A DNA stretch of 64,000 nucleotides. It comes from Castanea sativa. Its lineage: Eukaryota > Streptophyta > Magnoliopsida > Fagales > Fagaceae. Within the stretch, counting starts at the first letter, position 1. Each line of letters begins with the position of its first letter. This document shows positions 49,833-61,375 of the stretch, piece after piece. The DNA lies in NCBI RefSeq assembly GCF_040712315.1, contig NC_134019.1, positions 34,009,873-34,073,872 on the forward strand, read 5' to 3'. The notes under the pieces are model-generated. The model was not told where the DNA came from. It saw only the letters and a list, made by a program, of their open reading frames with translations, and made no database searches. Both the position numbers and the translations under genes were made by a program.

Positions 49833-50412
49833 TAAAGAGGGTAAAAATATGGGACGGATCTTTCTTCATAAATGCACGACGGAGTGGTGTCGACATTAGG
49901 TAGGTCGACGGAGGATACCACAAGGGTACGTATTTGATGGTGTCAACATTCGATATCCGTCGGGTACCAATTGGCCGTCATAGATTCCTAATCGTACATC
50001 ACACGACATGTTTGACTTAGCTTTGCTTTATCTCCACACAAGCGTGAACACAGAGAGTTCTTGCGTTACACGTTTGACCATAATAAAAGAGTCTTATATG
50101 GAAAATAACTCTATAAGGAATGTAGGATCGAAAGAAGTATTATCCTAAAAGGAAAGAGGTTTCCTGGCCAAGGCAGGAGTGATAACTCTATACCACCATA
50201 AATACCCCAGAAACCTTGGCATTAAGGTATGCGTAATTAACTCAACTCTGGCATTCTAAGGTTATAAAAAACAGATTCTAATTTGACCTTCGGAGGGTTT
50301 TTGGCCGACACCACATCGGTGCTCTCTTTTAGGTCTTCTATTTTCTGATTGCAGGTGTTGCTTCGGTTTGGAGAGTGCTTGCAGCGTACTGGTGATTTTT
50401 TCGGCCTCATCA
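49833..50412 (+). repeat. 5' LTR of the Tat element
   Basis: 580 bp, from taaagagggtaaaa (TG start mutated to TA) to cggcctcatca. A TATA-like gttataaaaa lies near 50262. It differs from the 3' LTR at roughly 5-7% of positions by eye, mainly transitions. Confidence 0.92.
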
Positions 50413-50430
50413 GTTGGCACCGTCTGTGGG
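50413..50430 (+). promoter_or_regulatory. Primer-binding site of the Tat element
   Basis: gttggcaccgtctgtggg directly follows the 5' LTR. The related fragment at 3213-3229 has tttggcgccgtctatgg at the same position. Confidence 0.75.
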
Positions 50431-50497
50431 AAGAGTAAGATTATTTAGCCTTTGCTCTATCCCTGAGACAAAAAGTTGCATGGTACTCACTCGATCG

Positions 50498-51742
50498 ATG
50501 GCAACAACCAACAATCAAGGTGACGAACCGCACGCCATAACTCTAGAGAGGTAAGTCCAAATGCTTGCGGCGGCGGTTGAGCGCCTCACCAAGCAGAATC
50601 ATGATTTAGAAGAACAACTGTGACAAAGGAATGCACACCAAAGTGCACCAGAGGAAGACCAGGAAGGTGCTAGTCCGGAGGGGAGGAATGGGGAAGGGCC
50701 TGAGGGTAGCAACTCTCCGACTAGACCGGAGCGGCAGGAGATGAGGGAACATATGGATGTGATGATGAACGCCCTTAGAGGGCGAATCTCCAACAACTTG
50801 GATGACCTAGTCCATAGTACAGATTCGCCTTTCACAGCGCTCGTGAATTCATGCCCCCTTCCTCCAAAGTTTCGCATGCCTCACGTGGAGAATTATGACG
50901 GATCCAAGGACCCATTGGATCACTTGGAATCTTTCAAGACCCTAATGCATCTTCAGGGCGTACCGGATGAAATCATGTGTAGGGCTTTTCTCACCATGTT
51001 GAAAGGGCCTGCAAGGGACTGGTATAGTAGGCTGACACCTAATTCCATCAGCACTTTTAAGGAATTAGGCGCACAGTTCGTATCACACTTTATTGGGAGT
51101 CACCGGCATAAAAAGTCTACTGCGTGTCTGTTGAACATTAAGCAACGAGAAGACCAGGCCTTAAGATCATACATAGCCTGCTTTAACAAGGAAGCCCTCT
51201 CGATAGACGAGGCAGATGACAAGATACTTGTGGCAGCATTCACAAACGGGCTACGAAAGGGTAAGTTCCTGTTTTCTCTGTACAAGAATGACCTAAAGAC
51301 TATGTCCGATGTGTTTTACAGGGCAACAAAGTATATGAACGCAGAGGATGCCTTGCTGGCCCGAGAGGACAAATCCAGAAAGAAGGAAATGCAGGAAGAT
51401 ACGCAACCGGAAAAGGGACGAAAAATGGCAAGAACTAGAGAACGACGGGAAGATCAACGACCCAAACTGCCTACGGGAAGGTTTACAAACTTCACCCCCC
51501 TCACAGCCCCAATTGACCAAGTGTTAATGTAGATCAAAGATGAAGGAACCTTGACGTTTCCTGGTAAGCTGAAGGGAGATTCGAACAAGAGGCCAAGAGA
51601 CAGATACTGCCATTTTCATGGCGATCATGGCCATAATACGACGGACTATTATGACTTAAAGCAGCAAATTGAAGCCCTCATTAGGCAAGGGAGGTTGCAA
51701 AGGTTCGTGAGGAAGGAGAGAACGGATCAACTCCAGGAATAG
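50498..51742 (+). pseudogene. gag of the Tat element
   Basis: The start is ATG at 50498 (MATTNNQG). In-frame stops occur at 50552 (TAA), 50621 (TGA) and 51530 (TAG), each one C-to-T change away from Gln or Arg codons. The central gag domain (50741-51532) contains DPLDHLESFKTLM and PARDWYSRL. A C/H-rich CHFHGDHGHNT segment and a basic tail follow (51551-51742). The domain order is the same as in the truncated element at 1086-3229. Confidence 0.9.
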
Positions 51743-51976
51743 AATCCCCGACAGGAAAACGAGCGTCCTAGACCACCTATAGGAGATATAAGAATGATTG
51801 TAGGGGGCACTACTTCTGCAGGGTCGTCCAAAAAGGCCAGAAAGACCTACTTGCGGACAGTTCAAAACGTCCAATCGACAGGTTCCTCACTAAAAGTGAC
51901 ATGACGAGATAGTCCCAACATCGGGTTTTCGGAAGAAGAGGCACGACGCCTTCACCACCCACATGACGATGCGCTC

Positions 51977-52500
51977 GTGGTCAGCATATGGGCGGGGGAC
52001 TACAACATGCATCGAGTTTTGGTAGACAACGGAAGTTCAGCAGATATCCTCTACTACCCTGCATTCCATCAAATGGGGATTGTTAAAGAACGATTGATCC
52101 CAACGAATGCACCTCTTGTGGGCTTCGGAGGAACAAGGGTCCATCCTTTAGGTGTCGTCATGTTGTCTGTGATGGTCGGAGATTACCCACAGCAAATAAC
52201 CAATGATGTAGCTTTTCTTGTGGTTGACTGCTCTTTAGCGTACAACGCCATCCTCGGATGGCCCATTCTCAATGCATGGAAGGCTGTCACCTCCACCTAC
52301 CATCTAATGATCAAATTCCCCACAGAATACGGAGTTGGAGAGCTACGGGGAAATCAGGTGGCTGCACGGGAATGTTATGTCGCCATGATGGAAATGGATG
52401 ACCACCTACAAGCGATGAACATCGAAGAATGGAGAACAGTGGCAGAACCGGTGGAAGAGTTGGAAGAAGTACAACTGGATGATTCTAGGCCCGATCGAAC
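51977..52500 (+). pseudogene. Aspartic protease region of the Tat element
   Basis: The retropepsin-like motif [11 protein letters not shown] appears near residue 14 after 51977, followed by the AYNAILGWP flap-like segment. Upstream in-frame stops at 51740 and 51902 separate it from gag. Confidence 0.88.
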
Positions 52501-53660
52501 AGCTAGAATCGACACCCTTGCCGACCAAACAGATCGACAAGCGCTCGCATTATTCCTCAAAGAAAACCAAGATGTTTTTGCATGGAGTCACGAGGACATG
52601 CCAGGAATAGATCCAACAGTCATAGGTCACAGGTTAAACGTGTCACCCTCCTTCTCTCCTGTTCGACAGAAAAAGAGAGTTTTCACCCCCGAACGAGATC
52701 GAGCCATAGCAGAAGAAGTGCGGAAGCTACAAGAAGCAGACTTCATACACGAGGTGTACTACCCTGATTGGTTGGCAAATGTAGTAATGGTCAAGAAGGC
52801 CAACGGGAAGTGGAGAATGTGTGTTGACTTCACGGATCTGAATAGGGCCTGCCCTAAAGACAGTTACCCACTCCCACGCATTGACACCTTGGTGGACTCC
52901 ACCGCAAGACATGAACTTTTGAGCTTCATGAATGCCTTCTCTGGTTACGAGTCAGGGGCTTTTCTGTTACAAGGTAATGCCTTTCGGGCTTAAAAACGCA
53001 GGAGCCACATATCAGAGATTGATGAACAAAATTTTCGCGCACCAAATTGGCAGAAACGTGCAGGTTTACATGGACGATATGTTGGTAAAAAGCGAAAAGG
53101 TGTCTGATCATCTGAGGGACCTCCAGGAGACTTTCAATACTCTTCGGACATACAAAATGAAGCTGAATCCAAACAAATGCGCGTTCAGAGTAACCGTAGG
53201 AAAATTCTTAGGGTTCATGGTATCCTAAAGGGGCATTGACGTCAACCCAGAGAAAGTAAAGGCGATTATGGAACTGTCTCCTCCATGGACGGTAAAGGAA
53301 GTACAAAGCTTGACCAGGAAGATAGTAGCTTTAAACAGGTTCGTATCAAGAGCGACGGATAAATGCCTCCCATTCTTCCGAACACTGAAGAGATCATTCG
53401 AATGGACAAACGAGTGCCAAAAGGCATTTGAAGAGTTAAAGATATATCTCTCCGCTCCGCCGTTGCTTAGCCAATCCATGCCGGGGGAAGAATTGTTCGT
53501 GTACTTTGCCGTCTCCTCAGCCGCTCTCAGTGCAGCTCTCATTAGAGAAGAAGGGAAGGTACAAAGGCCCGTGTACTTTATAAGCCGGGCACTAAGAGGA
53601 GCAGAAGAGAGATACCCTCAGATGGAAAAACTCGCATTTACTCTTGTGACTGCAGCTTAG
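52500..53660 (+). pseudogene. Reverse transcriptase of the Tat element, with internal deletion
   Basis: Recognisable blocks include WLANVVMVKKANGKWRMCVD, ACPKDSYPLPRID and the catalytic QVYMDDMLVKS near 53066. Between FSGY (about 52944) and SQGLFCYK (about 52955) some 15-20 expected residues are missing and the frame changes, removing part of the palm/fingers and inactivating the enzyme. A stop at 53226 (TAA) follows the LGFMVS block. Confidence 0.9.
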
Positions 53661-53811
53661 AAACTCAAGCCATACTTTTAAGCTCACAATAAATGTCCTG
53701 ACAGATAAACCCTTACGGAGGGCAATGAGCAATCCCGAAACTGTTGGACGGATGACGCTATGGGCAATCGAGTTAAGTGAATTCGATATCCAATATTAGC
53801 CACGGACAGCA

Positions 53812-54270
53812 GTGAAAGGACAGATATTGGCAGACTTTGTTGCCGAATTAACGACCGCAAAGGAGCAGGGGGCAGAAGAGACGCCCATATGGAGAATTCA
53901 TACAGACAGATCTTCCTATAAGCATGCTAGGGGTGTTGGAGTCGTACTCCACACCCCGGAAGGAGACAAGATTGAATGCATGATCCATCTGGACTTCACC
54001 ATTACTAACAACGAAGCGGAATACGAGGCCTTGATTGCGGGATTGGAGCTTGCGATAGTGGCAGGAGCTAAGAGGGTGGTCGTCCACTCCGATTCTTAAA
54101 TCGTGGCCAGTCAGGTTAACGGGAGCTATGATTGCAAGAATGAGAGGATGAAAAGGTACCTTGGGGAAGTGAAGGGTCGAACGACTAACCTCCAATTCAC
54201 GATGATTCAAATCCCAAGGGATGAGAACCAAGAAGCGGACCGACTCGCAAAGGCAGCTTCGACCGAACCC
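53812..54270 (+). pseudogene. RNase H of the Tat element
   Basis: Contains IHTDRSSYKHARGVGVVL (first catalytic Asp), the NNEAEYEALIAGLELA helix and VVHSDS, which ends in a TAA at 54097-54099. After the stop the domain continues to ENQEADRLAKAA. Confidence 0.88.
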
Positions 54271-54534
54271 ATGATCATCCTTGAACAGGTATTGACCTTC
54301 GTCCAGCTTTCATCATCATTAGATAACATTAGCATGCAGGAGGTAGGCAATGAGTATTGTTGGACGGCTCCAATTATGGCGTATCTCGAGGAAGGCAAGA
54401 TGTCCGATAACAAAGAAGATGCAAGGAAGTTGAAGGTTAAAGCTGCCTGGTTCGTCTTGATTAAAGACGTCCTATACAAAAGAGGATTCTCCTGACCATA
54501 TCTAAGATGCCTCGGTCGCGGAGAAGCAGACAAC

Positions 54535-55620
54535 GTGATAAGGGAGGTCCATGAAGGAGTTTGTGAAAACCATTCTGGATCAAGGTCACTAGTGCACAAG
54601 CTACTCCGAGCACGATACTACTGGCCAACAATGCAAAAGGATGCCCATACATACGTTAGAGCCAACGACAAGTGTCAACGATTTGGCAATCTCATTAGGC
54701 AGCCAACGGAAGAACTTACACCAATGACAGCTCCATGGCTGTTTGCATAATGGGGGTTAGACATCATGGGTCCATTCCCAACAGTGGTAAGGCAACTGAA
54801 GTTCTTAGTGGTCGGTATTGACTACTTCACCAAATGGGTGGAGGCAGAAGCTCTGGCTACTATCACGGAGAAAAACATTCGTAGTTTTGTGTGGAGAAGT
54901 ATTATTTGCAGATATGGAATTCCGAGGGTGCTCGTTTCAGATAACGGGAAACAATTCAACGACACTTTCAGAGACTTTTGTTCACAGCTTGGAATAAAAA
55001 ATTACTACTCATCGCCCTCCTACCCGCAGGCCAACGAACAAGTTGAAGTCACGAACCGGTCTTTGTTGAAGATCATCAAGACCCAGCTCAAGGGGGCAAA
55101 GGGCATATGGCCGGACGAATTGCCAAGTGTTTTAAGGGCATACAGGACAACGGCGAGAACACCAACAGGAGAGACACCGTTTCGATTGGCATATGGTACT
55201 AAGGCCCTCATACCGGCAGAGGTAGGATTAACAAGCTACCGTGTGGAAAGCTACGATGAGAGCAAGAATGATGAAGCTTTGCGTTTGCAACTCGACCTTG
55301 TAGACGAAGTCAGGGCAGCAACTGCACAAAAACTAGCGCAATACCAAGACATGATGGCAAAACATTACAACTCCAAGGTTAGGCACAGGGATTTCCAGGT
55401 GAGAGATCTGGTCTTACGAAAAGTATTTGACGCTACAAAAGATGCCTCCCAAGGAAAACTGGGTCCTAACTGGGAATGATCATACAGAATCATTTCATGG
55501 CATAGGAAAGGAACGTACTACTTAGAGACATTAGATGGAAGAAAGCTGAGTCATCTATGGAACACAGAGCACCTGAAGAAATACTACCAGTACTCGAAGG
55601 GCAAAGACAACATCTACCTC
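54535..55620 (+). pseudogene. Integrase of the Tat element
   Basis: The zinc-binding region (HEGVCENHSG...KCQRF) has lost one Cys of its pair. The catalytic core has Asp codons at 54760 (LDIMGPF) and 54940 (SDNGKQF) and Glu at 55045 (QVEVTNR). A TAA at 54748 precedes the core, and a TGA at 55478 interrupts the C-terminal part, which then continues to LWNTEHLKKYY. It is spread over several frames of one strand but is otherwise full length. Confidence 0.9.
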
Positions 55621-55780
55621 CTCGTTTCCAGTTTATTTTTAAGCAGTCATAATTTTTACTTGTTAAAGACAGTTTTTTATTTTCCATGAACAATATAGTC
55701 TACCAGTATGTCATAATGAGAGGAGTTTTATTTAAAACGTATGAAATATGTTTTGCTCAAAATCTACTGACTTCTGCTGA

Positions 55781-56306
55781 GTCCACAAAGTGGACAGATC
55801 ATCTAAAAGGGATGAAAACTTCTTAAGTCCACATAGTGGACGGATTATCCAACTAGGATGAATAAAGTCCATAAAGTGGACGGATCATCCAAAATGGATG
55901 AAAACTTATTAGGTCCCCATAGTGGATGGATCATCCAGCCAAGATGAAACATTATTAAAGTCCACAAAGTAGATGGATCATCCAAAAGGGATGAAAACTT
56001 ATTAAGTTCACATAGTGGACGGATCATCCAACCAGGATGAATACTAGTCCACAAAGTGGACGGATCATCCAAAATGGATGAAAACTTATTACGTCCACAT
56101 AATGGACGGATCATCCAGCCAAGATGAAACATTACAAAGGTCCACAAAGTGGACGGATCATTCAAAATGGATGAAAACTTATTGTCCACATAGTGGACGG
56201 ATCATCCAACTAGGATGAATACTAAGGTTCACAAAGTGGATGGATCATCCGAAATTGGTGAAAACTTAGTTATTCCAAATAGTGAACGGACCCCTGCAAC
56301 ATGATT
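55781..56306. repeat. Satellite-like tandem array in the Tat element
   Basis: About 12 monomers of 40-47 bp form six alternating dimers. Each monomer holds gtccacaaagtggac or gtccacatagtggac, a 6-bp dyad with 3-nt spacer, and ggatcatcc, a 4-bp dyad around one base. Odd monomers end gatgaaaactta and even monomers end gatgaata or gatgaaaca. The array lies directly after the integrase region. Confidence 0.92.
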
Positions 56307-56475
56307 GGACTATTATATTAGCAATTAATTGAAAATAAATGACGGATAAAAAGAAAGCAGATAAACTAGGTAAATCTTATAAGAAATGTGTCCACAAACA
56401 AATTACGACGGTTAAAAATCTTGTCCTTGACAATTCAAAAAAAAAAAAACTGAAAATTACACAAATTACGACTGT

Positions 56476-58620
56476 TCAACACAAACTACTGCTGTTGATG
56501 CTTGGGGATGAGCTTTCAATTTTCTGGTTATCGTCCGATTGATCTTGAGGAAGAGTCTGGCCTTCATCAATAGGAGCAGTGACGGAAAACACATCTTTAG
56601 TACTCTCAGAATGGATGGATTGAGCTAGTGTTTGCCATTGAGCGTCTATAGAAACATGGGACACGTCCAGATCGAGATACGATGCCTTGACCTGACGGAG
56701 GGCATCGTTGAATCCGTCAGCAAAAGAGCTCCTAAGCTTTGTCAGAAGAAGGTTGGAGTCGCGGTATTCCCGGATTGCCACTTCTTTTGCTTCACGAAGC
56801 TGAGTCTTGGCATCCGTCACCTCCTTCTCTTTGTCTTTTAGAATTTGCGTCAGCTACTCCGTATGCTTCTCCAGCTCTCCTCTGACCTATTTCGAACATT
56901 TGAGTTTTCTCTCCATGTTGATCTTCCAGGTCTTTAGGTCGTGAAGCTCATCCTCCATCATCTTATTTTTCTTCCTAAGATGGTCCATAGTTGTCTCATG
57001 ATTTATACAACGGCCCATCAATCCTTTCATCATTAGCATGGCCTGAAAGCAAGTACAAAGTAAACACTATGTATACGACGCATAAGAAAGGACTGATTCA
57101 AGCTTGAGGACGGGTTTAAAATACCTGAGCAATGGTGAAGAGGCCCGTCTCTCCCATCGCCTCCGTCGCGTGGTTTCCAAGGTCCTCATAATCATCAGCA
57201 GTCATGATGGACGATAGTTTTTCCAAGGCGTATTCTGAATCTTCTCGAAGGAGGACGGGTGGTTTCTTATCGGTATGAGCTAGACCCTTCATCAGACCTT
57301 TACCCTTTCCATGCCTGACGGGAGTAACCATCTTCTTGGTCTCGGCCTCCAATGCTACGACGGGCTCTGGGGTGGTCTTCTGTTTCTTCGGCAGACAGTC
57401 CGTCTTCTCTGGTTGGTTCCATTTTGACGGAATGGATGGAACCGTCCCCTTAGCTTGACTGACCTCTTTTTTATTCTTTGCTGCTTGATGAAGGCTCTTC
57501 TCTTGGCAGCATCCATTTCTGCAAATCGAAGACGGATGTGCAATGTTAGAAAAGAATGATTAAAAGAGACGGAAAGAGTTTATGACAGGCTTATGTTTGC
57601 GAACTCTACTGTCGTAACGACGGGCGGCAGAAGTGAGTTCGGGGCCTTCACAATACCAATGGATTGTGTCGAGGGTGACTAGTTGTGCCCACGTCCTCTC
57701 CTCAAGCTTCGTCTTGTTGAAAATCCTCTCCAGAAAGCTTTACTCCTCTAAAGTAACTTGTGGACGGTCCCGAGCTGCAAAAAAAAGACGGTTAGAATAA
57801 CTTTAAAATAAAATAAAAATAAAAAATCAAATGTTTAATAGACGGGAGCTAAAAGCAATTGCATACCCGACGGAGGCATTATGCCCCATGTGGTGTCGAC
57901 GGGCATATATGTGTCATCCCCTGGACGACACATCCATTCGTCCCCTTCCAAGAAAAAATACCTGTGGAGTCGAGTGTATCACGGACAAGCCTTAAGAACG
58001 GGCTCCTAGCTACAAAACTGTACATACCCTTTGACTTTATGATCTCCGCAGGACAGTAACAGTGAAAGAATTCTTCCACTGTCAACCTTCAGGCACTGTT
58101 GGACATGGCCCCGTACAAGACCTCCACGCCTATAAAGACCCTCCAGGCGTTTGGGGAGATTTGTGTGACGGATAGACCAAGATATTGAAGTAGTCAATGG
58201 TGGAGAGAACTTAAAGGGAATCTGAGCCCTGCCTTCAGTGCTTGCTCATAGATCCCAACACCGTCGACCCCCTTGTAATAACACTTCTCAGACTTGTGGG
58301 GGAGACGGAGACGGACGTTGCCAGGAATTTGATACTTGGCCCTAATTGTTTTGAAATGGGATTCCGTAACCGTGGACCTAAAATCATTAACCATCCACAG
58401 GGGTAACATGACGAATTCCCTAAGACCGTCCGGACCGATCACAGATTGAACAGAGGGATCAACACCATCTATGTTATCGCTTGACGACCCTGAACTATCC
58501 AACTCCAAACCTTCGTCATCTAGGGAAGGAGAGGTAGCGGACGAATTCCTTTCTTCACTTGAAGTGTCAGGATCTCTTTGACCTGACTGGAATCCCTCAT
58601 CGTAGCCCACCCCGTTGCGA
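56476..58620 (-). pseudogene. Antisense ORF region of the Tat element
   Basis: Minus-strand coding segments lie at 58194-58610, 57355-57543, 57116-57352 and 56476-56820. The first contains HFKTIRAKYQIPGNVRLRLP and YEQALKAGLRFPLSSL, resembling the 'putative gypsy type transposon' domain (Pfam PF04195, named from memory) carried antisense by Tat-lineage elements. The last is charged and helical (ATG...QLREAKEVAIREYRDS), probably coiled-coil. Spacing suggests a spliced or decayed gene; splice sites were not proven. Its role in the element is unknown. Confidence 0.7.
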
Positions 58621-59101
58621 ACAAACGATTGGTTACTCGGCGCACTAGATATTACCTACATATATGACGGTAAAACCTAAGACATTGACGGATCTACAGA
58701 AAGTGCATAAAAAAAAAAAAGAACGGGTGAAAGCACATACCGGATCGAAGTCAAACAACACGAAATGACGGATATACCAGCAGGACGATACGAATGCGCA
58801 ATATAAATGACGGTGGCGCTCTGATTGCAAATTTTTTATAGGAAGATGAAAATGAAGGAAGAAAAGGCAAGTTTTTATAGAACAAAGGGCACAGAATATG
58901 AAGGGACTCATCATTTCGGGGGAACAACTAATCAATAAAGGCCACGTGTCCTTCATCATAGATAAAGGCCACATGTCCTTCATCATAGATAAAGGCCACG
59001 TGTCCTTCGTCATAAATAAGGTTGGCCCGTCAAGTCTCAATAAGTTGCCGTAATGACAACTGCCACTCCATGAATCTGTCTAGTCTGTAACGACGGATTC
59101 A

Positions 59102-59118
59102 AGGAGTGAGGGGGCAAC
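59102..59118 (+). other. Polypurine-tract-like sequence before the 3' LTR
   Basis: aggagtgagggggcaac lies immediately before the 3' LTR start tgaagaggg and is the likely plus-strand primer. Confidence 0.65.
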
Positions 59119-59700
59119 TGAAGAGGGTAAAAATATGAGACGGATCTTTCTTCATAAATGCACGACAGAGTGGTGTCAACATTAGGTAGGTCAACGAATG
59201 GATACCACAAGGGTACGTATTGGACAGTGTCAACATTCGGTATCCGTCGGGTACTGATTGGCCGTCACAGATTCCTAATTGTACATCACACGACATGTTT
59301 GACTTAGCTTTGCTTTATCTCCACACAAGCGTGAACACAGAGAGTTCTTGTGTTATATGTTTGACCATAATAAAAGAGTCCTATATGGAAAAGAACTCTA
59401 TAAGGAATGTGGGATCGAAAGAAGTATTATCCTAAAAGGAAAGAGGTTTCCTGGCCAAGGTAGGAGTGATAACCCTACACCACCATAAATACTCCAGAAA
59501 CCCTGGTATTAAGGTATGCGTAATTAACTCAACTCTAGCACTCTAGGGTTATAAAAAAACAGATTCTAATTTGACCTTCGGAGGGTTTTTGGCCGGCACC
59601 ACACCGGTGCTCTCTTTTAGGTCTTCTATTTTCTGATTGCAGGTGTTGTTTCGGTTTGGAGAGTTCTTGCAGCTTACTGGTGATTTTTTCGCCCTCATCA
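59119..59700 (+). repeat. 3' LTR of the Tat element
   Basis: 582 bp, from tgaagagggtaaaa to cgccctcatca, collinear with 49833-50412. Confidence 0.93.
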
Positions 59701-59775
59701 ATAACCTAATAATAAGTTAACATTTGAAAACTTCCTCATACGTCACAAAACTCCAAAATCCAAACTCCTCAAGAA

Positions 59776-59993
59776 TTATAGCAAAAATAAGGAAATAAAG
59801 TCACATTTGTTGTAAGTAAAAACATTAGTCATTACGAGAATTATTGCAACCAATTGACCTATTAAAGCAACCCATGGCATATCAAATGCTCTTGAGGGCC
59901 CCTGATTTAACAGGAGAGCCTGAATAGCAGCCAAAGCTTTCTGGTCTGATACAGCTTGATCTATTTTACTAATTACACAAATGGTTCTGGTAC
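59776..59993 (-). pseudogene. DRP2-type dynamin GTPase exon fragment
   Basis: On the minus strand, an acceptor ttacag at 59994-59999 precedes an exon-like stretch reading [16 protein letters not shown], then [18 protein letters not shown] and PWVALIGQ. This is the GTPase-domain region of plant DRP2 dynamin-related proteins, which act in clathrin-mediated membrane fission. Conservation stops after [11 protein letters not shown] (about 59842), and the ORF then runs through unrelated residues to a stop at 59776. Only about 50 of some 900 residues are present and no neighbouring DRP2 exon is seen, so it is a gene fragment. Confidence 0.85.
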
Positions 59994-60019
59994 CTGTAAT
60001 CAACATACAATTCCCCACT

Positions 60020-60597
60020 TAATTACTTATAGAATCAAATGATTAACAAAGAGAAAGAGGTCAATGCATTTGGGAATGAGGGGAAACAGAGCGCATGAAA
60101 ACGTGGTGTTACACATTTGCATTCATCAATTCCTTAACACTACTTGGGTAAAATAATTTTCTTATTCAAATGGAAATCTCATATTAACATAAAACACAAT
60201 CCTACACTCATTTACTTTAGATTTAATAAGAAATTATTCAATTACAATGACCATCATCAACTTTTTCAACAAACTTTAATAGCTTCTAACTTAAAAGCCA
60301 AAAAATTAAAAGAAACAATTAATTTCTATTAGTCAAATGAACCATAAAAAGATAAACTATCTAAACCTAGAAAATAGAAGCAAAAACCATTAATTTTTTT
60401 TAAAGCAGTAAAACACAGATATGCCATTGCACCCCAATGAGAATTGAAAAACTACTAACCACAAAGGTCTCAAACCTACGACAAACCAACAAAGCAAGCT
60501 ACAATCAAAAACACAAAACCCAAGTCCTTCTCTCAAACCACCAAAAACTTGACCTTTGGCCAATGCCCTTATCACAACACAACCAAACCATCCTAAT
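60020..60597. other. Intergenic or intronic DNA
   Basis: No exon was recognised. The 83-codon minus ORF at 60390-60641 overlaps the next MITE and has no motif. Confidence 0.4.
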
Positions 60598-60922
60598 GCT
60601 CTGTTTGTTTCAATAATGATATTTTCTAGAAAATGAGTCATTTTTTAAAAACATTTTCTATAAAACTATCTCATTTTTCAATGTTTGGTAGCAACTTTAA
60701 ATAAGTTAAAAAACAACTTCTTAACTTTCCTTATTTAGCTTGCTGTGAGATAGAGTTGTTTTCCAAAAAAATTTAATGGAAAACAATCTTTAAAAATAAG
60801 CCATATCTTTTATATTGACCAAAGATAGTTTTCCTTTGACTCATATTTTTTTTATGCTACCAAATATTGGAAAATAAGGAAAACTATCTTTACACAAGGT
60901 TTTCCATTGAAACAAACAGAGC
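60598..60922. mobile_element. 325-bp MITE with perfect 16-bp terminal inverted repeats
   Basis: Left end gctctgtttgtttcaa, right end its exact inverse ttgaaacaaacagagc. Further in, gaaaat/attttc and ggaaaac/gttttcc blocks extend the symmetry. No convincing TSD, so superfamily not assigned. Confidence 0.85.
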
Positions 60923-61030
60923 GTAAAATTCAACTCTTCTGTATCATCATAACCTTCTTATTCTTTCATAGGTGAGTGTCTTAATATTCTTAGCACAATC
61001 AAATTTCAAATCAGGATGAACAAAACAAAA

Positions 61031-61094
<64 letters not shown>
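61031..61094. repeat. (TA)n microsatellite
   Basis: About 64 bp of uninterrupted TA, directly next to the minisatellite. Confidence 0.95.
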
Positions 61095-61096
<2 letters not shown>

Positions 61097-61375
61097 ACCT
61101 TAGTTGCTGCAACTTAGTGCAGCAGATAGTGCTTTAGCTACCACACCAGTGCAGCCCAAGCTACAACACAGTGCAGCACATAGTGCCTTAGCTACCACAC
61201 CAGTGTAGCCCAAGCTGCAACACAGTGCAGCCGATAATGCCTTAGCTGCTACAGCTTAGTGCAGCAGATAGTGCCTTAGCTGCCACACCAGTGCAGCCCA
61301 AGCTGCAACACAGTGCAGCACATAGTGCCTTAGCTACCACACCAGTGCAGCACATAGAGCCTTAGCTGCCACACC
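61095..61375. repeat. GC-richer minisatellite
   Basis: Units built from gtgcagcacatagtgcctta, gctaccacaccagtgcagcc and caagctgcaacacagtgcag recur about three times with variants; higher-order period about 150 bp, sub-blocks about 50 bp. No long ORF. Confidence 0.85.

Larger units (their letters stand above)
49833..59700 (+). mobile_element. Complete but inactive Tat-lineage Ty3/gypsy retrotransposon, 9.9 kb
   Basis: Two LTRs of about 580 bp flank a gag-protease-RT-RNaseH-integrase region, a satellite-like array and a region of antisense ORFs. The target duplication is gtaac (49828-49832) and ataac (59701-59705), differing by one transition. Many in-frame stops, mostly explicable as C-to-T or G-to-A changes, plus a reverse-transcriptase deletion inactivate it. 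Antisense coding between integrase and 3' LTR is characteristic of Tat-lineage (Grande/Retand-like) elements. Confidence 0.93.

Noticed and set aside
55845..56189. 114-codon repetitive ORF (FSSILDDPSTLWT repeats)
   Set aside because: It is one reading of the tandem array; period and dyads explain it, and neighbouring units do not keep the frame throughout.
55781..56306. Possible CRISPR-like array
   Set aside because: The units are contiguous diverged tandem repeats without unique spacers, in a plant retrotransposon.
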